A stretch of DNA of 64,000 bases, taken from positions 1,426,001 to 1,490,000 of the forward strand of contig OW051473.1 in assembly GCA_932521025.1 (NCBI GenBank). The letters run 5' to 3'. This document shows positions 46,325-57,484 of this stretch, one piece after another (the first letter of the stretch is position 1; the number at the start of each line of letters is the position of its first letter). Source of the DNA: Oscheius onirici. Lineage: Eukaryota > Nematoda > Chromadorea > Rhabditida > Rhabditidae. The notes under the pieces were generated by a model. That model was not told where the DNA came from. It saw only the letters and a program-made list of their open reading frames with translations, and did not search any database. The position numbers and the translations under genes are program-made.

Positions 46325-46595
46325 TCTTTGGGCAACTCGACTCGACTCGAGCCGAGTCGAGCTCGATTTGAGCCACGAGTCGGCTCGACCCGACTCGACT
46401 TGGCCCGTGAGTCGACTCGACTCGACTCACCGGACTCAAGCCGAGTCAAGTCGAGCCGATTTTTCAAGGTTATTTGGCTCAACAAACGGGGGTATTTGAG
46501 TGGTGAAAAAAATTGAAAAAAAATCGACTCGACTCGACATAGCCCGCGAGCCGGCTCGACTCGACATGGCCCCGTCGTATCGACTGCTTTCGGGA
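46325..46595. repeat. GACTC-rich foldback element, copy 2
   Basis: Same order of parts as the copy at 4074-4400: TTTGGGCAACTCGACTCGAC, a GACTCG array, CGAGCCGATTTTT, then TTATTTG.CTCAACAAACGGG, GTATTTGAG, a run of TTGAAAAAAA, ATCGACTCGACTCGACAT.GCC and a second array. Arrays differ in unit number and variants. It is within or just downstream of minus-strand coding pieces. Confidence 0.8.
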
Positions 46596-46599
46596 CCAA

Positions 46600-47960
46600 A
46601 ATATCCATCATCCGTGTTGGAAGACCCACGGAGTTTCTGAAATGAATCGAAAGTGATGATCTGTTAGAATGATTACCTTGATTGTTGTTCTGGTTAAAAA
46701 TTCCATGACTGTTTCTCGTCCCGGGGCCGCTGAAACGGAGCGTTTTTGAATGTAAGGACTGATAGTCGAACTTAACTTTGAACGCTAACGCAATGTTACA
46801 AATGGTCGTTATGATTCAAAAAGTATCGACTCACCTGCTGCGCCAAGGGTCTTCTATGTATCCACCGTTCTGGAAATAATTCTGCCATCTTGTCTGGCTG
46901 TCTTGATACTGCCTATTATAGACATGAGATCCGTTCCAATTTTCGTTATGGCAGGGACTTAAGGCTGATATTCAAATAATTCCTCGCTTTCACAGCTAGA
47001 CTCCTAAGTTTCTAGAAACTTAGGAGTCTAGCTGTGAAGTCCAAAAATAAAGAACATAAATGAAAAAAAACTTACCAGTTATTCTGGCTAATTTGTCCGT
47101 CATTTCGTCCGTTATGATTCCACGAGGAGTTGTTGGTCTGATTGAAGGCAGGAGGATCATCTAGTCCATTTTCTTTTCTGAAATATGTTTTTATTAGCAT
47201 GACAACATTGAAACATGGATAATAGGGATCAACAATTTGACTGTGTCAGGATGAAATTGGTGACTGCCGATGTTCAATATAAAACGTCTCGACTAGTTGT
47301 TTTAGAACTTTCAAACGACATCCAGAAAAACTAGTAACTTAAAAATCTCATGATCTCATGATTCGTCGTGATCGTAGTGATAGCGAGTCAGCCTCAAACT
47401 GTCCTTTCTCGATCCGGAGTAAGAAAACAGAAGGTCGGTCGCCTGGTCATACCTAAAAAAAGAGGTGAAGAGAAATCCGATGTCGTTACCGACGTAAAAG
47501 CAGAAACAGGAGTACGATTGCATGTTCGCGGATCTTTTGCAGCACTGTATGCGTAAATGAGTCTCTCTTATATTATCGAATACATCCTCATTGTCGTCTT
47601 TTTTCACTCTGCGCCAGGCTGCTATAACGAGGGACACAGTATTGTACGGTTTATGCTGATAATTTCCACCATATCTAAAACTGTGAGCTCAAACCGAAAA
47701 ATTACTGAGTAAACTGAGCTTACCTGATCTCCACATTCCTTGAAAACAAATCATCTTTTCTGTAGATAGATTTTCTGTAGATGTTCACCGTTGTTTCGAA
47801 ATTTTTGACACCAACATGTCTATGTATTCTGCAGAGGAATTCAAAAACCGTGGAGGTCAAAATATGATGCTTGTGCAGTAATGTTTTCGAAGCGACGACA
47901 AGAGCGTATTTCAGGATTTTGAATAATGAATAAATGATTTTAAAAATTATTTCCACAAAG
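46600..47960 (-). CDS. Coding pieces of one or two unrecognised genes, part Asn/Gln-rich
   Basis: Minus-strand exons with good splice signals encode, from 47960 leftwards, 'KYALVVASKTLLHKHHI', 'KNFETTVNIYRKSIYRKD', 'NTVSLVIAAWRRVKKDDNED' and 'SYSGSRKDSLRLTRYHYDH' to a stop near 47356. Farther left come Asn/Gln-rich exons: 'AFNQTNNSSWNHNGRND', 'NRQYQDSQTRWQNYFQNGG' and 'GIFNQNNNQ'. These may be separate genes or a single one with a mis-read junction. No start is certain. No family is recognised; the Asn/Gln-rich part resembles disordered prion-like regions in composition only. Confidence 0.4.
46989..47038. repeat. Perfect 50-bp palindrome
   Basis: Two 24-bp arms (TTCACAGCTAGACTCC... and exact reverse complement) meet at a central TA with no mismatch and no loop. 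It lies between Asn/Gln-rich exons on the minus strand. Confidence 0.97.
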
Positions 47961-48658
47961 TGAAAAGTTTCTTTTGATGTCTTTTATAGATTCTGCGAAA
48001 AAAATTGCAACTAAAATGCCAACATAAACCAAATTTTTCCGAGTTTTTCAAGAAAGCGATTTTTCGAGACTTTTCAATTTCATATTTTGTTTTTGAACTG
48101 ATATCGAAACAAAGCGAATTTCCCTTTTACTGCCATCTCGAAAAAGGACAAAGACTTATGCGGCAGTAAATCTGAGCTGCTGGAGAAAGTAATAAACAAT
48201 GAGCACATGTGGCGGTAAGAGTACTAGAAAGGTCGTTGGTTGTAAATTACAAGGAGAAAGTCAAAGAATCGTATTGCTGTCGACGATTTCTCCAACTGTT
48301 TGAAGCTGACCAGGAGTGTGATATCATTACTCGATATCACAACCTAAAGATTTGTTTGAGGACCAAGACTCAGTGAGGTTGCAACGCCTTGGAAACTTGG
48401 CTTTTTAGAAAATGTTTGACGGATAATTGTGTTCTCTCGCAGTTGGTTTTCAGTTCCTTGTCGCATGTTTCATTCGTGGGACAGTCGTAACGTTAGACGT
48501 TCTTGTTTTACGTATTGTCATCGTTTTCAACTCGACTGATCTACAATTTGTTTTGTTTTGCAGGAGTCAAATTTATTTCAAAAGATTACAATGTTTTCAA
48601 TCATAGAGTGAAAGAGGGGGTGGGTTACGCTGTATTAACGACAAGACTACCGGGAGGA
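47961..48658. other. Intergenic region
   Basis: A/T-rich, no gene supported. Confidence 0.5.
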
Positions 48659-48669
48659 GGGGGGGGGGG
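48659..48669. repeat. G11 homopolymer
   Basis: Eleven G within the purine-rich run GGGAGGAG followed by G; about 30 bp downstream of the stop of the minus-strand membrane protein gene. Confidence 0.95.
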
Positions 48670-48699
48670 CGGTTGAGCAAAGGGACATGGAAGAGAAGT

Positions 48700-49344
48700 T
48701 TAGGAAAAGGAATCTGGACCGAGGGATTCAAGCCTGCCCTCGCTCTCCTCCTCGAAATACGTTTCAGAATCGTGAACAGAATCATACTCATCTTGCCTAA
48801 ATAACTATATTTTCAATGTAGTAGTGCCGGTATCCTCGCTTCCTGAGCGGTTTCAATCTCAGGGCAGCTCCATAGAGCGAAAAGCAACTCACATCTCCAT
48901 TAGTTCATCTTCTTCGTGAGCGATGGGCAGAGAGATCATCGGCACGATTTCAGGCTTCTTGAACTTGGGAACTTCTTTATCACAGCAGGCTTTGAAGCAA
49001 GCCCAGGACGCGACCATCGATAGGAGTACGGTGACAGCAATCAAGGAGAAGGAAATCAGAAGTTTACGATAGTGAGTGTCTTTCTGAATCCGAAATGGAG
49101 GAAAGAATGTGAAGAGATTACCTTCAAGTCACTGCAGGCAAACCAGGAGGTTTCATTTGCATCCTTGTGAACGAAACAGTTGGCCAGACAAGCGTCTGTA
49201 CAGTTGCGGTCTCCGGCAAAGAGATAGTTAGCTGAATTATTATATAAACCTAAATCTTATTCATCTACCTGATCGAGTGCCGACCGGATTTCCATGAGCC
49301 AGAGCAAGGATGATACCGCCTAGAAAGGCGGCAAGCAGTCGCAT
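48700..49344 (-). CDS. Small type I membrane protein
   Basis: ATG 49344 opens a signal peptide (MRLLAAFLGGIILALAHG). The short extracellular part has four Cys (RNCTDACLANCFVH ... WFACSD) and two N-glycosylation sites. One membrane helix (KLLISFSLIAVTVLLSMVASW) is followed by C-F-K-A-C-C and an acidic cytoplasmic tail (EEDELMEM, then EEESEGRLESLGPDSFS). Four exons join with short introns; the last joint uses TTATTTAG to give MEM-QDEYD. Total length is about 155 aa. The acidic tail could bind adaptors or be phosphorylated. Family not recognised. Confidence 0.75.
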
Positions 49345-50544
49345 CTCCTAAACACAATCTTTTCTGAGGGTTCTACAGAAAACGAGGTAAGAGATAAGAA
49401 AACTTTCTAAATAAAAAATAGCAGCGACAGCTCGAAGCGCGGCCTCTGTTTTTAAAGGGCGTGACACTGGCTGTGTGGATGGGTAACGTAAACATGTGTT
49501 TATCGATCGAAGAACCCTCTATATGCCGATGAACTTGGCTCAGTTATTTAGGTCAAACCCAGTCGTTCGCACAATTAGCGAGTCGTAAGATATACATGAA
49601 ATGTCAAAGTCAGGATGGTCATGAATGACTCACTCTACTGCAAGATCTCGGTTGGAACAGGTCAATTATGAAGATAAATGTGAATGAGGGAAATACTGTA
49701 CGAACTGATGAACCACATACATCTGACGAGACTCACTGTTGTTATTAGTACAAGAGCGGTGTCTCGGTTGCGCAATCCACAGTTCAAAGGCGCTACCAGA
49801 TGGGGTAGTAGGAAACAATAATGCATTCAAACCTTTTTGGAGACTTCAATAAACCGGATTGCTAAATTGCATCCGCAACGTATCGAAGAAGTGACCTATC
49901 TCCTCAGAAAGCATAAGCCTGATCAGAGTCCCTTTTCAACGAAACCAGATGTAGCAATTTCCAGAAACTTCCAAAAACACCCGCGTATCTATTACTTTAA
50001 CCATAAGGTAGTTTGTCCCAAATTTCAGAAGTAGGACAATGCGTTCTCTTGAACTGACTAACAGATCTCCGACCCATAACTCATATGTGGAGAAGAGACT
50101 CTGCACTCTTGACACCTGTTGAAATCTCTTTTCGCATCGTAACGTCCAGATGTTGGATTTCCTTTTTGAGCCGAAGACTGAAAAACTATCTCGCGCTCGC
50201 TGGTATCCACATTTGCCACCCACCTCCGAGTTCCGGCGCTCTCCTTTCATGGTCACACGCAATGCCGAGGAAAATTTGCTAGGTCTCTGTTGTCGGTCTT
50301 CTTTCCCATGCTTCACCACATCCGGTTCTTACCTCCCCTGTACCTCCTACAGTTTTGCTTTTACGACTATCCACCTTAAATTTCTGGAAGTAGTCAAACT
50401 AACTTTTTCTAGCTAGCCAATGATTCGTTCTAGCTCCGATTGAACGAGAAATAGAATCGTTCAAAACGTCTCTTGTTTTGATCTTTGAGAACCTCAGCTT
50501 CTTGAAATTCGTAGTCTCGAAGTTCCGAAAGTTCCTTTCAGGCA
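49345..50544. other. Intergenic region
   Basis: An open frame near 49870-50030 (LHPQRIEEVTYLLRKHK...) is coding-like in composition but has no start, splice partner or family. The rest holds nothing I can name. TTTCAGGCAATG at the right end is the acceptor and start of the next gene. Confidence 0.5.
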
Positions 50545-51824
50545 ATGCTGAGCATACAAGCACTTACTGTGCTTGTGACTTTGGCAGCTAGTTGTAAAGC
50601 TTTACCGTCCTCAAAAGAAGAGCTACAGCCTTATGGTGCAATGCGACAACGATTTTCCGAGGATCAGTATTCAGCTAACCGTCGTGACGCCTTCCGCAGA
50701 TATCCCCAGATGACAACTTCAACTATCCCACCGGTATCGCAGAAAGAATACGATGATGTCAAGGGTCTACTGGATAGAGTTGAGGATGAAATGGTTCTCC
50801 TTAGAGCTAACATGGTAAGATGAAGTTACTGCTGGTCGTTTCAATAAGAAATTTTCAGACTATGGTGAAGGGAAATCTATCGAGGTGCATCAGTAACAGC
50901 AACGAGCTGCGAGGCTCCTACGATGGACACAAACGAGACTACGAAGAGTTGAAAAGGGAAAACGCGAAGGAGATTCAGAAGTCCGTTGCACAGTTCAACA
51001 GCATTGTGGAACTGAAAATGACTATCGTAAGTGGGCTTCAATTTGAACCTTATGAGACGCGGGATAGTTAAAAACTGAAGAGATGATTTTAGAAGAACCT
51101 GGAACATCAACTAGAAGCTGAACGAAGCAATCTGACCTCGAGTCTTCAAGACTGTAACGACTCCAAGAAAGACCTTTCGGAACAGTTGGATGCTGCCGAA
51201 GAGGAGAACAATCAGTTCAGAGTTGCCGATGCCTTTCGCACCGAAGACTGTCAGATGCTTAACGACACTTTGGTAGGTGTCTTAATCTTCACTGGCTACA
51301 AATTGCTTCAGAATGAGTTAAGTGAAAGAACCTCAGACAATGCCTATTCGGATGATTTCCGAAAGTGCTTGGATACTGTCACAGAACTCGAGAACCGAGT
51401 CGATGAAGGGGAACAGGAGAATGTGAAATGCAATCGCACAGCACAGGCACTTAAAAAGGAGTCATTTTTGAATAAATGTATTTCAGATCTGCCAAATGAG
51501 GTTGGATGAGGCAACCTTCCGATGCTCGGCTGCTCAAGTGGACTTGATTCAGAACTCTTTCGCGTCGACCAACACTCTTCTCTACGGCATCATTGCTGTA
51601 GAAACGGCCATCCTATTCATTGTTATGGTTGCTGTCAAGGGTAAGTATAGACTTGTATGAGAACATACACGAGATACTGTTCGATTTCCTCGATATTTTG
51701 AACGTTTCCAGTTTACCTCTGCAAGAGAGAAATGAAGTCTCACACCGTCACGTCCATCGACGACAGAATGCAAGAGCAACTCGACGAAATACAGATGGAA
51801 GAACATATTCGATTTCGAGAGTAG
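50545..51824 (+). CDS. Type I membrane protein with long extracellular coiled coil
   Basis: ATG 50545 follows TTTCAGGCA. Signal peptide MLSIQALTVLVTLAASC, then a low-complexity linker and repeated charged heptads: 'DVKGLLDRVEDEMVLLRA', 'KRDYEELKRENAKEIQK', 'NLEHQLEAERSNLTSSLQDC', 'DLSEQLDAAEEENNQF' and 'DTVTELENRVDEGEQE'. A single membrane helix (LYGIIAVETAILFIVMVAV) precedes a 35-residue tail ending EEHIRFRE at TAG 51824. Single Cys occur in each coil segment, suggesting disulphide-linked dimers. Introns are 40-60 bp. Architecture parallels the gene at 54833-57379. Possibly an adhesion or cuticle/tubule surface protein, but that is a guess from shape only. Confidence 0.75.
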
Positions 51825-52470
51825 GAGCGATTAACAGCTACTGTCTTTTCTATCTTTTCACTTTGATGTTCTCAATAGGATATAAGTTTTCTCTTTTACT
51901 GTGAACATGTTTTTTGTTTCCAAATCGCTTTTTTGTTTTCTATTGTGTCCAGCTCGAGTTTTGTCAGTTACTCTTGCGAATAAAGTGTCGGCGTAACCAA
52001 AAACCTCTCCGAGGGAAAAGACTGAGCAACAAAGAGTCTTCCCGCTCAAATCGGCACCTGGTCTTTGCGAACACGAGTTGTACAGCTGCAATTTAGGGAC
52101 AGTCTCAACCGAAAATGTTACCCAACTATTGGCTATCATTGATAGCTTATATTGCCATTGTATTGGGCATCTATTGTGCATCGCACTGCAGCGAAGGCTT
52201 CAAATAATAGCCCTAGGAACAAAAACTAACTCAACTTGAGTACTCAATATGCAAATTCCCTTACTATTAATGGAACTTTTTTAGGCTGTATTTGAAGTTT
52301 CAACTTGCCCTTACTATTTCAAATCGCCCTTACTATGAGCTCTTACTATGAGCATGCGACTGCCTTTTGTGGGCGGAGTAGGTCCCGCCTTCTTGCAAGC
52401 CACTAGTCTTCCATTGACATTTTACTGTTTGCCCTATTCTCGAACGGAATAATTGACATCTTTTTCAGCC

Positions 52471-52864
52471 ATGGGTACAATCCTTCAAGTTTTCGTTTTG
52501 GGCATCGCGCTCTCCCTCGTGTTTTCCTACCTGCCTCACTCCCGCACGGCTCTTTGTCCTATCTGTTTCGAAAAAGGAAGCGGAATTCTGGCTGTAAGTT
52601 ACTCGACCACCACGAAAACCCCGATTTCAGTCTCGATATGAGGAGCACTGGTACTATCAATTTGATCCCACCTGGAAGAGCTGCTCCGAGCCGGAATGGG
52701 TAGGTTGTCTCTTATATTGATTGCATCCCTTTGGATAAATAGAAAAAAAACTGTTATTATAGACTACCGACCTCACGGCTTGTGTCCAATTGTCGTCATT
52801 GGTCTGGCAAATCTCCTTTGAAACGTCCCCTGCCGTCCTTGTCTCGCAACAAACCATCTTGTAA
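52471..52864 (+). CDS. Small secreted Cys-containing protein
   Basis: ATG 52471 follows TTTTTCAGCC. Signal peptide MGTILQVFVLGIALSLVFS, then ALCPICFEKG, 'HWYYQFDPTWKSCSEPEW' and 'DLTACVQLSSLVWQI', ending at TAA 52864 in three exons (two introns of about 39 and 63 bp). The Cys pattern CPxC...C...C and nearby aromatic residues resemble the N-terminal domain of the protein encoded at 54833. It is otherwise unrecognised. About 97 aa. Confidence 0.7.
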
Positions 52865-54832
52865 ATATACCCAGATCATAAACATTGACTCATCTTTTAT
52901 ATATTTTCTCAAAACCTTCACTAAAAGTAGCCGAAACCCATAGGTTCGCATTTCAAATAAGGAGCTACTGCTAAAGTTACCGCGAGGTTGTCAAACAGAA
53001 TTGCACTTCTGAAGTCGACAAAGTACTTTAGTCATCTTTGTCGACCCTTCCAGACACTCTTTTTCCAATTTCGACAGATGGTACGCACATGATCGGTACA
53101 AGAAGTGGCACCATATAGCAAAAAAGAGTGGATAAGAAAAGTACCATCTGGCGTCTGTCGGCATGTTTGTCAGGCTAGGATTTCGAAACAAGGATTATTC
53201 TGATATTGAATCCATAGAAGGAGGAGAAATGACAAAGTGGGAGGAGCCGGTGCCAGCAAATGAGTCAAATTCAAAGCTTGCTTCTAGCTACGGACCTCAT
53301 CCTCTCGCAGGTAGGTCAATGGGCAGTAGTACACTACGAAATTAAAGTGTTTGAAGTCAAAGTTATCACTTTTTCGGATTATATGACGAACGCAAAATTT
53401 CTCTGACTCATCAGATTAGACGCGTATACAATGAGCCTGTTCTGCTGTTCTGAGACTGCGACAAGTTGAAACATATTCGGCTATTCGCTCGAGTTGTAGT
53501 ATTTTCCTGATTCGCATAACCACCATCTTTTGAGGCTAACCCGCTTGCCAAACATAAGCGCTGCCATTATTGGGAAAGGTTTTGCTGTGACCTCTGAAGA
53601 TCAGTAGGTTTGATTAAAAGATATAAGCCATCATCTCCCCGTACCAGACTAAACGAACGCCTTCCATGTGTCAGCGTACGATTCATAAACAATTATATCA
53701 CTGAACGTCGCTTTTCTCCCGTGATTTACAACATCTCTTGTTTTGAAAGAGGGGAGGAGTCAACCGTCTAGCATTGCCGCGCGTCTCCGACTTTCACAGC
53801 TGCGCCAAAACGGACTCCTCTCCCCGGCTCTGGTTTCCTGTTCTAGGTATGTTTAAACATTACTGTAAAGAAAGAAAGAATTAACTCCAAAACGCATAAA
53901 TTTTTCGGAAATCACTTTCATTTCGAGAGCTAAGCGACTATGATCATACCATGTGAGTCACAGCAGCGACGTTATCTAGCTCGTTTTTCAACTATACTTT
54001 AGGTTCAGGGCAGCTAGGAACACTTTGTTTTGATTTTTCCACCGGAAAGAAACTGTGAAAGCATAAGTAACCGCCATTAATGTCTCCAAGCCGCAAAAGA
54101 ATATAGTTCATCATATGACGAGCCACTGTTTGGCAACATTTTCTGGAAAGGGGGGGGGGGCATCAAAATGTGCTTTGACGCTGTCGCAGCAGTTAAATCT
54201 CTAATCATCTTGGAAAGTGTAAACTTTTCGTCGCTGTCTGTAACCTTTTAAAATCAAAAGATCAGGAGCAGATGGCTCTCAGACGATCAGACTGTCTGTA
54301 CCGGTCGCAACCTTACACAAGTTTTTTCCAGTCTATGGAAAGGGCAGCGAGTCATCTGCAGTCCCGAGGCAAGCAAAACTCACAGTGACTCGTCGCCGCA
54401 CTACATTGTTTATAATCAAAAGACAGGTCCAAATGTTTCGGTGTTTATTTATCACCATAGAACAAGTAAACTGATTTTTTGCATTCGCTGCCCGCTAGCA
54501 ATCTCGTGACAATTTCAGTGTCCTGAAAAAGTTGTGAGATTGGTCAGGTTGGAAGATCTAAACACCCAAATCTTTTCAAAGAGTAGTTTCATTTAGTTGT
54601 ACGGTATCTGAAGTCGACCGTTTCGGTGCCGCGATAATTGAAGCAAACACCAGGTGCGCATCAGTTTCTTTCGCCGCGGTACAGAAAAAGATGACTTTTT
54701 CTGTTTTTCGATCACTTTGAAGTCGTCAATACGGTTCAATCCTCTCTATTTACTTCTCTTAAACAGATTTCTTGGACATGTGCCAAACTTCCTCTAGCAT
54801 CTTCCAAAGTCTTTATTTTCAGATGAGGGTAA
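52865..54832. other. Long spacer with a possible gene remnant
   Basis: An open frame at 53163-53345 (MFVRLGFRNKDYSD ... KWEEPVPANESNSK) ends near a CAG-GTAGGT donor-like site and looks like the cytoplasmic tail of a membrane protein, but no partner exons are visible. An imperfect hairpin (GACAGATGGTAC ... GTACCATCTGGCGTCTGTC) lies at 53084-53160. The rest up to the next gene holds no gene that I can support and includes a G11 tract. Confidence 0.4.
54150..54160. repeat. G11 homopolymer
   Basis: Eleven consecutive G on the plus strand in intergenic DNA. Confidence 0.95.
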
Positions 54833-57379
54833 CTTCGTTACTCATTTTCCTTCTGCTGGGAAGATTCGGATCTGCTAAGGAGTACGATTCCTCCATTCGA
54901 GGAGGAATTCGAAACGATGTCGACAGATACGAAAAGTTGAAGCGTGGATACATCTCTTGTCCAATCTGTGCTGATGAGATCGGAAAGATGTTTATGGTAG
55001 GATGAAAATCTTTTCCAACGATGTTTTGGTCATTAGTACCTATACTCATTTGACTTCTACAACTTCAACGAGTTCAACTTGGCCGACGATGATAAATTCA
55101 ACAGTGCCGGACAGATCAGAGCCTGTAACGACCCGGATTCGACTTCTTCCCTCACTTATCATCACTTTGTAAGTGACACATATTTACAGTTTTAATGTGA
55201 TGTATTACAGGCTTACGATGACACGCGCTGTGTTAAGCTTGAACTGTACGAGATTGACAGCTCCGTTCCCACAGGACGAGGCGAGTGCTCTTTAAAATTT
55301 CTTTTTCAGTAAATTCTGAAATCCCATTCTTTTGATTTATAAAAAAAACCATACTCTTCTAACAATATTGTATTCAGTGGGACAAATTCGTCTTTCCTAC
55401 ACCATGCTCCTACAGCTTTCCAAGTTCAAGATCCCCGGCCCTGTGCCTCCCGGACTGAATTGGAAATTCGAGCGTTCGCCACACTTTCTTCTCAACGTCA
55501 CCACCTGCGACTTGCCTGAAGTCGAATGCTTCACTGCGGACCTCCACCGTTATCACAAGGAGGCCAACTTTCCGATTCCAGAAAGACCAGATGTTGCTAC
55601 GACTCAGACTCCGACCCTTTCTCCTGAAAGCCTTCATCATAGAATGACGGATGCGGAAAGAACGCTTAAAATGAGAGAACAGGTGAAAATATTAGCATTT
55701 ACCTACTGAATAGAAAGTTTAGGAGCTCGCCGAATCGCAGAAAAAGGCTGCACGGTTCGAGAATTCGACTCTAGCAGCCCAGAACCAGGTCACGCATCTT
55801 CAGATTGAGAATAGAGAGCTTCGAGACAACTTGGTTAGTGTTTGTCAATTACTTAAGAAAGCTGGATTTAGACAATGCTCATAAATGAGAAGGAAGGATC
55901 ATTTGAGCCGAACAAGGAGTGGGATGAGCAGAAATCTAAGGCTGTAGTTTTGACTCTTGCTCTGTCTGAATGTCAGGTGGAAGTGACTCGAAACCGAGAG
56001 AACATCATGTCTCTGACCTCAGCTATGGTGAGTTTGTTGCATAACACAAAAGAACAAGCAAAAAATGTTGTCTTTTCAGAAAGATTTGGAGAACGAGTTA
56101 GCGGAAACACGAGTTAATCATACTGCAGTTTCTGAAGAATGGGAAAGTGAGAAAAGCGTCCTGGAAAAAAAGCACCGTCTTTCGGAAAACAGAACAAAGG
56201 AACTGCTGGGCCTATTGAAAGACTGTGAAGCTGATACGGAGCAGCGCAACTTTACTATCGTATGTTTCAATTTGATTATCTTTTATTCGAAATTTTAGAC
56301 TTATCTCCAGACAGACGCACTCCAGAATCAGAACAACTGTTCCAAGCAGATCGAGAACTACGAGGTGGAAGTTGAATCTCTCCGAGACGACATCAGGAAG
56401 TTGAACGATGATGTCAAAAAGTACCGTGAAGACAGCCAGAAACATCTTGAAACAATCCATGACTTCAATCAGCATACTGTGAGTCGCTTAGCTTAGCAGC
56501 TCATGTCAGTACATTTTCTAGGACGATGTGAAATCTGGATATCGAAAAATCGTTGAGAACCACATTCTTGCGCTCGGAACGTTGGAAGATGAGAAGCAGC
56601 AGATTTCCGAAGAATTCAAAGCTTTAAATTCGGTAAGCGACCCTTTATGCCCAGTACTTTTCATGACTTCCAGAGTCTACTTGAGCAGCTCAAGGAAGTA
56701 GGAAAGTGCCACAGTGACTTTGAATCTGTCCAAAATGAACTCAAACTTCTCACCAAAACGAATCAGGTAGGCTATAGAAAGCAAGTCAAAGATGATGTGC
56801 AGACTTTGACGGAGCAACTGCTTGCTGTTAACGTTCGAGTCACTGGCTTGGAAACGGAACATGCGACAGCGAAGGAAAATTTTGAAATCACGCAGGATTC
56901 TGTCAAGGTGAACATTACAACATCATTGGAAAAATGTATTTTAGCGTCTGGAAAAGCTTCTCGAATCAGCGAACATGACTTTGACGGAGAAAGAATTCGA
57001 GCTCGATGTCTGTCGTGCAAATTCTTCGCTGGAAAAGGAGATGAACACCAGAATGCACATTCAGTTGGAGGCGTTGAAGGCAGCTAGCACCAGAGTCGCT
57101 TTGCAGCTCTCGGATGGAAACTCTTGCTCTATCTTGAAGATAGCTCTCGTCACAATCTGCGTGTTCCTTACCATCGTTCTCATAAGTAAGTCTTTTCCTG
57201 AGCCAGATAAGCCTAAGCTTTTAGTTCTCGGATTCGTTGTCTTCAAGTATAGAAAGCCTGATTCTCTGCCTTCGCCTGAAAATTCGGGAGAAGGAAAGCC
57301 GACAGATCAACCGAATCTCCCCCTCGACCATTTCGTTTGGATGCAGTCAGGAAGGTTCGTGACAGAGTCTGAACTCTAA
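54833..57379 (+). CDS. Large type I membrane protein: Cys domain plus extended coiled coil
   Basis: ATG 54833 follows TATTTTCAG. Signal peptide MRVTSLLIFLLLGRFGSA. An N-terminal domain follows with SCPICADEIG, aromatic 'YYLYSFDFYNF', 'RACNDP' and 'TRCVKLELYEID', related to the small secreted protein at 52471. After a Pro/Thr linker (RPDVATTQTPTLSPES) come some 450 residues of coiled coil over about nine exons ('ELAESQKKAARFENS', 'KDLENELAETRVN', 'IENYEVEVESLRDDIRKLND', 'TLTEQLLAVNVRVTGLETEH'). One membrane helix follows (ILKIALVTICVFLTIVLI, continuing into LGFVVF) and a Pro-rich tail to TAA 57377. N-glycosylation sites are spread along the coil, so it is extracellular. AATAAA near 57429 is a likely polyadenylation site. 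Family not recognised. Confidence 0.8.
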
Positions 57380-57484
57380 CGTAACCATGTTGTAATTCTC
57401 CAGCCCCCCACCCCTTGAACACCCCGTAAATAATAAACACGATATGTTGAAATCGATTTCAATCATTTACGTCTGTCGTGGTAC

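Noticed and set aside
48597..48791. 64-aa frame over the end of the small membrane protein gene
   Set aside because: It overlaps the last exon of 48700-49344 in another frame and is Pro-rich only because of the G-tract on the opposite strand.
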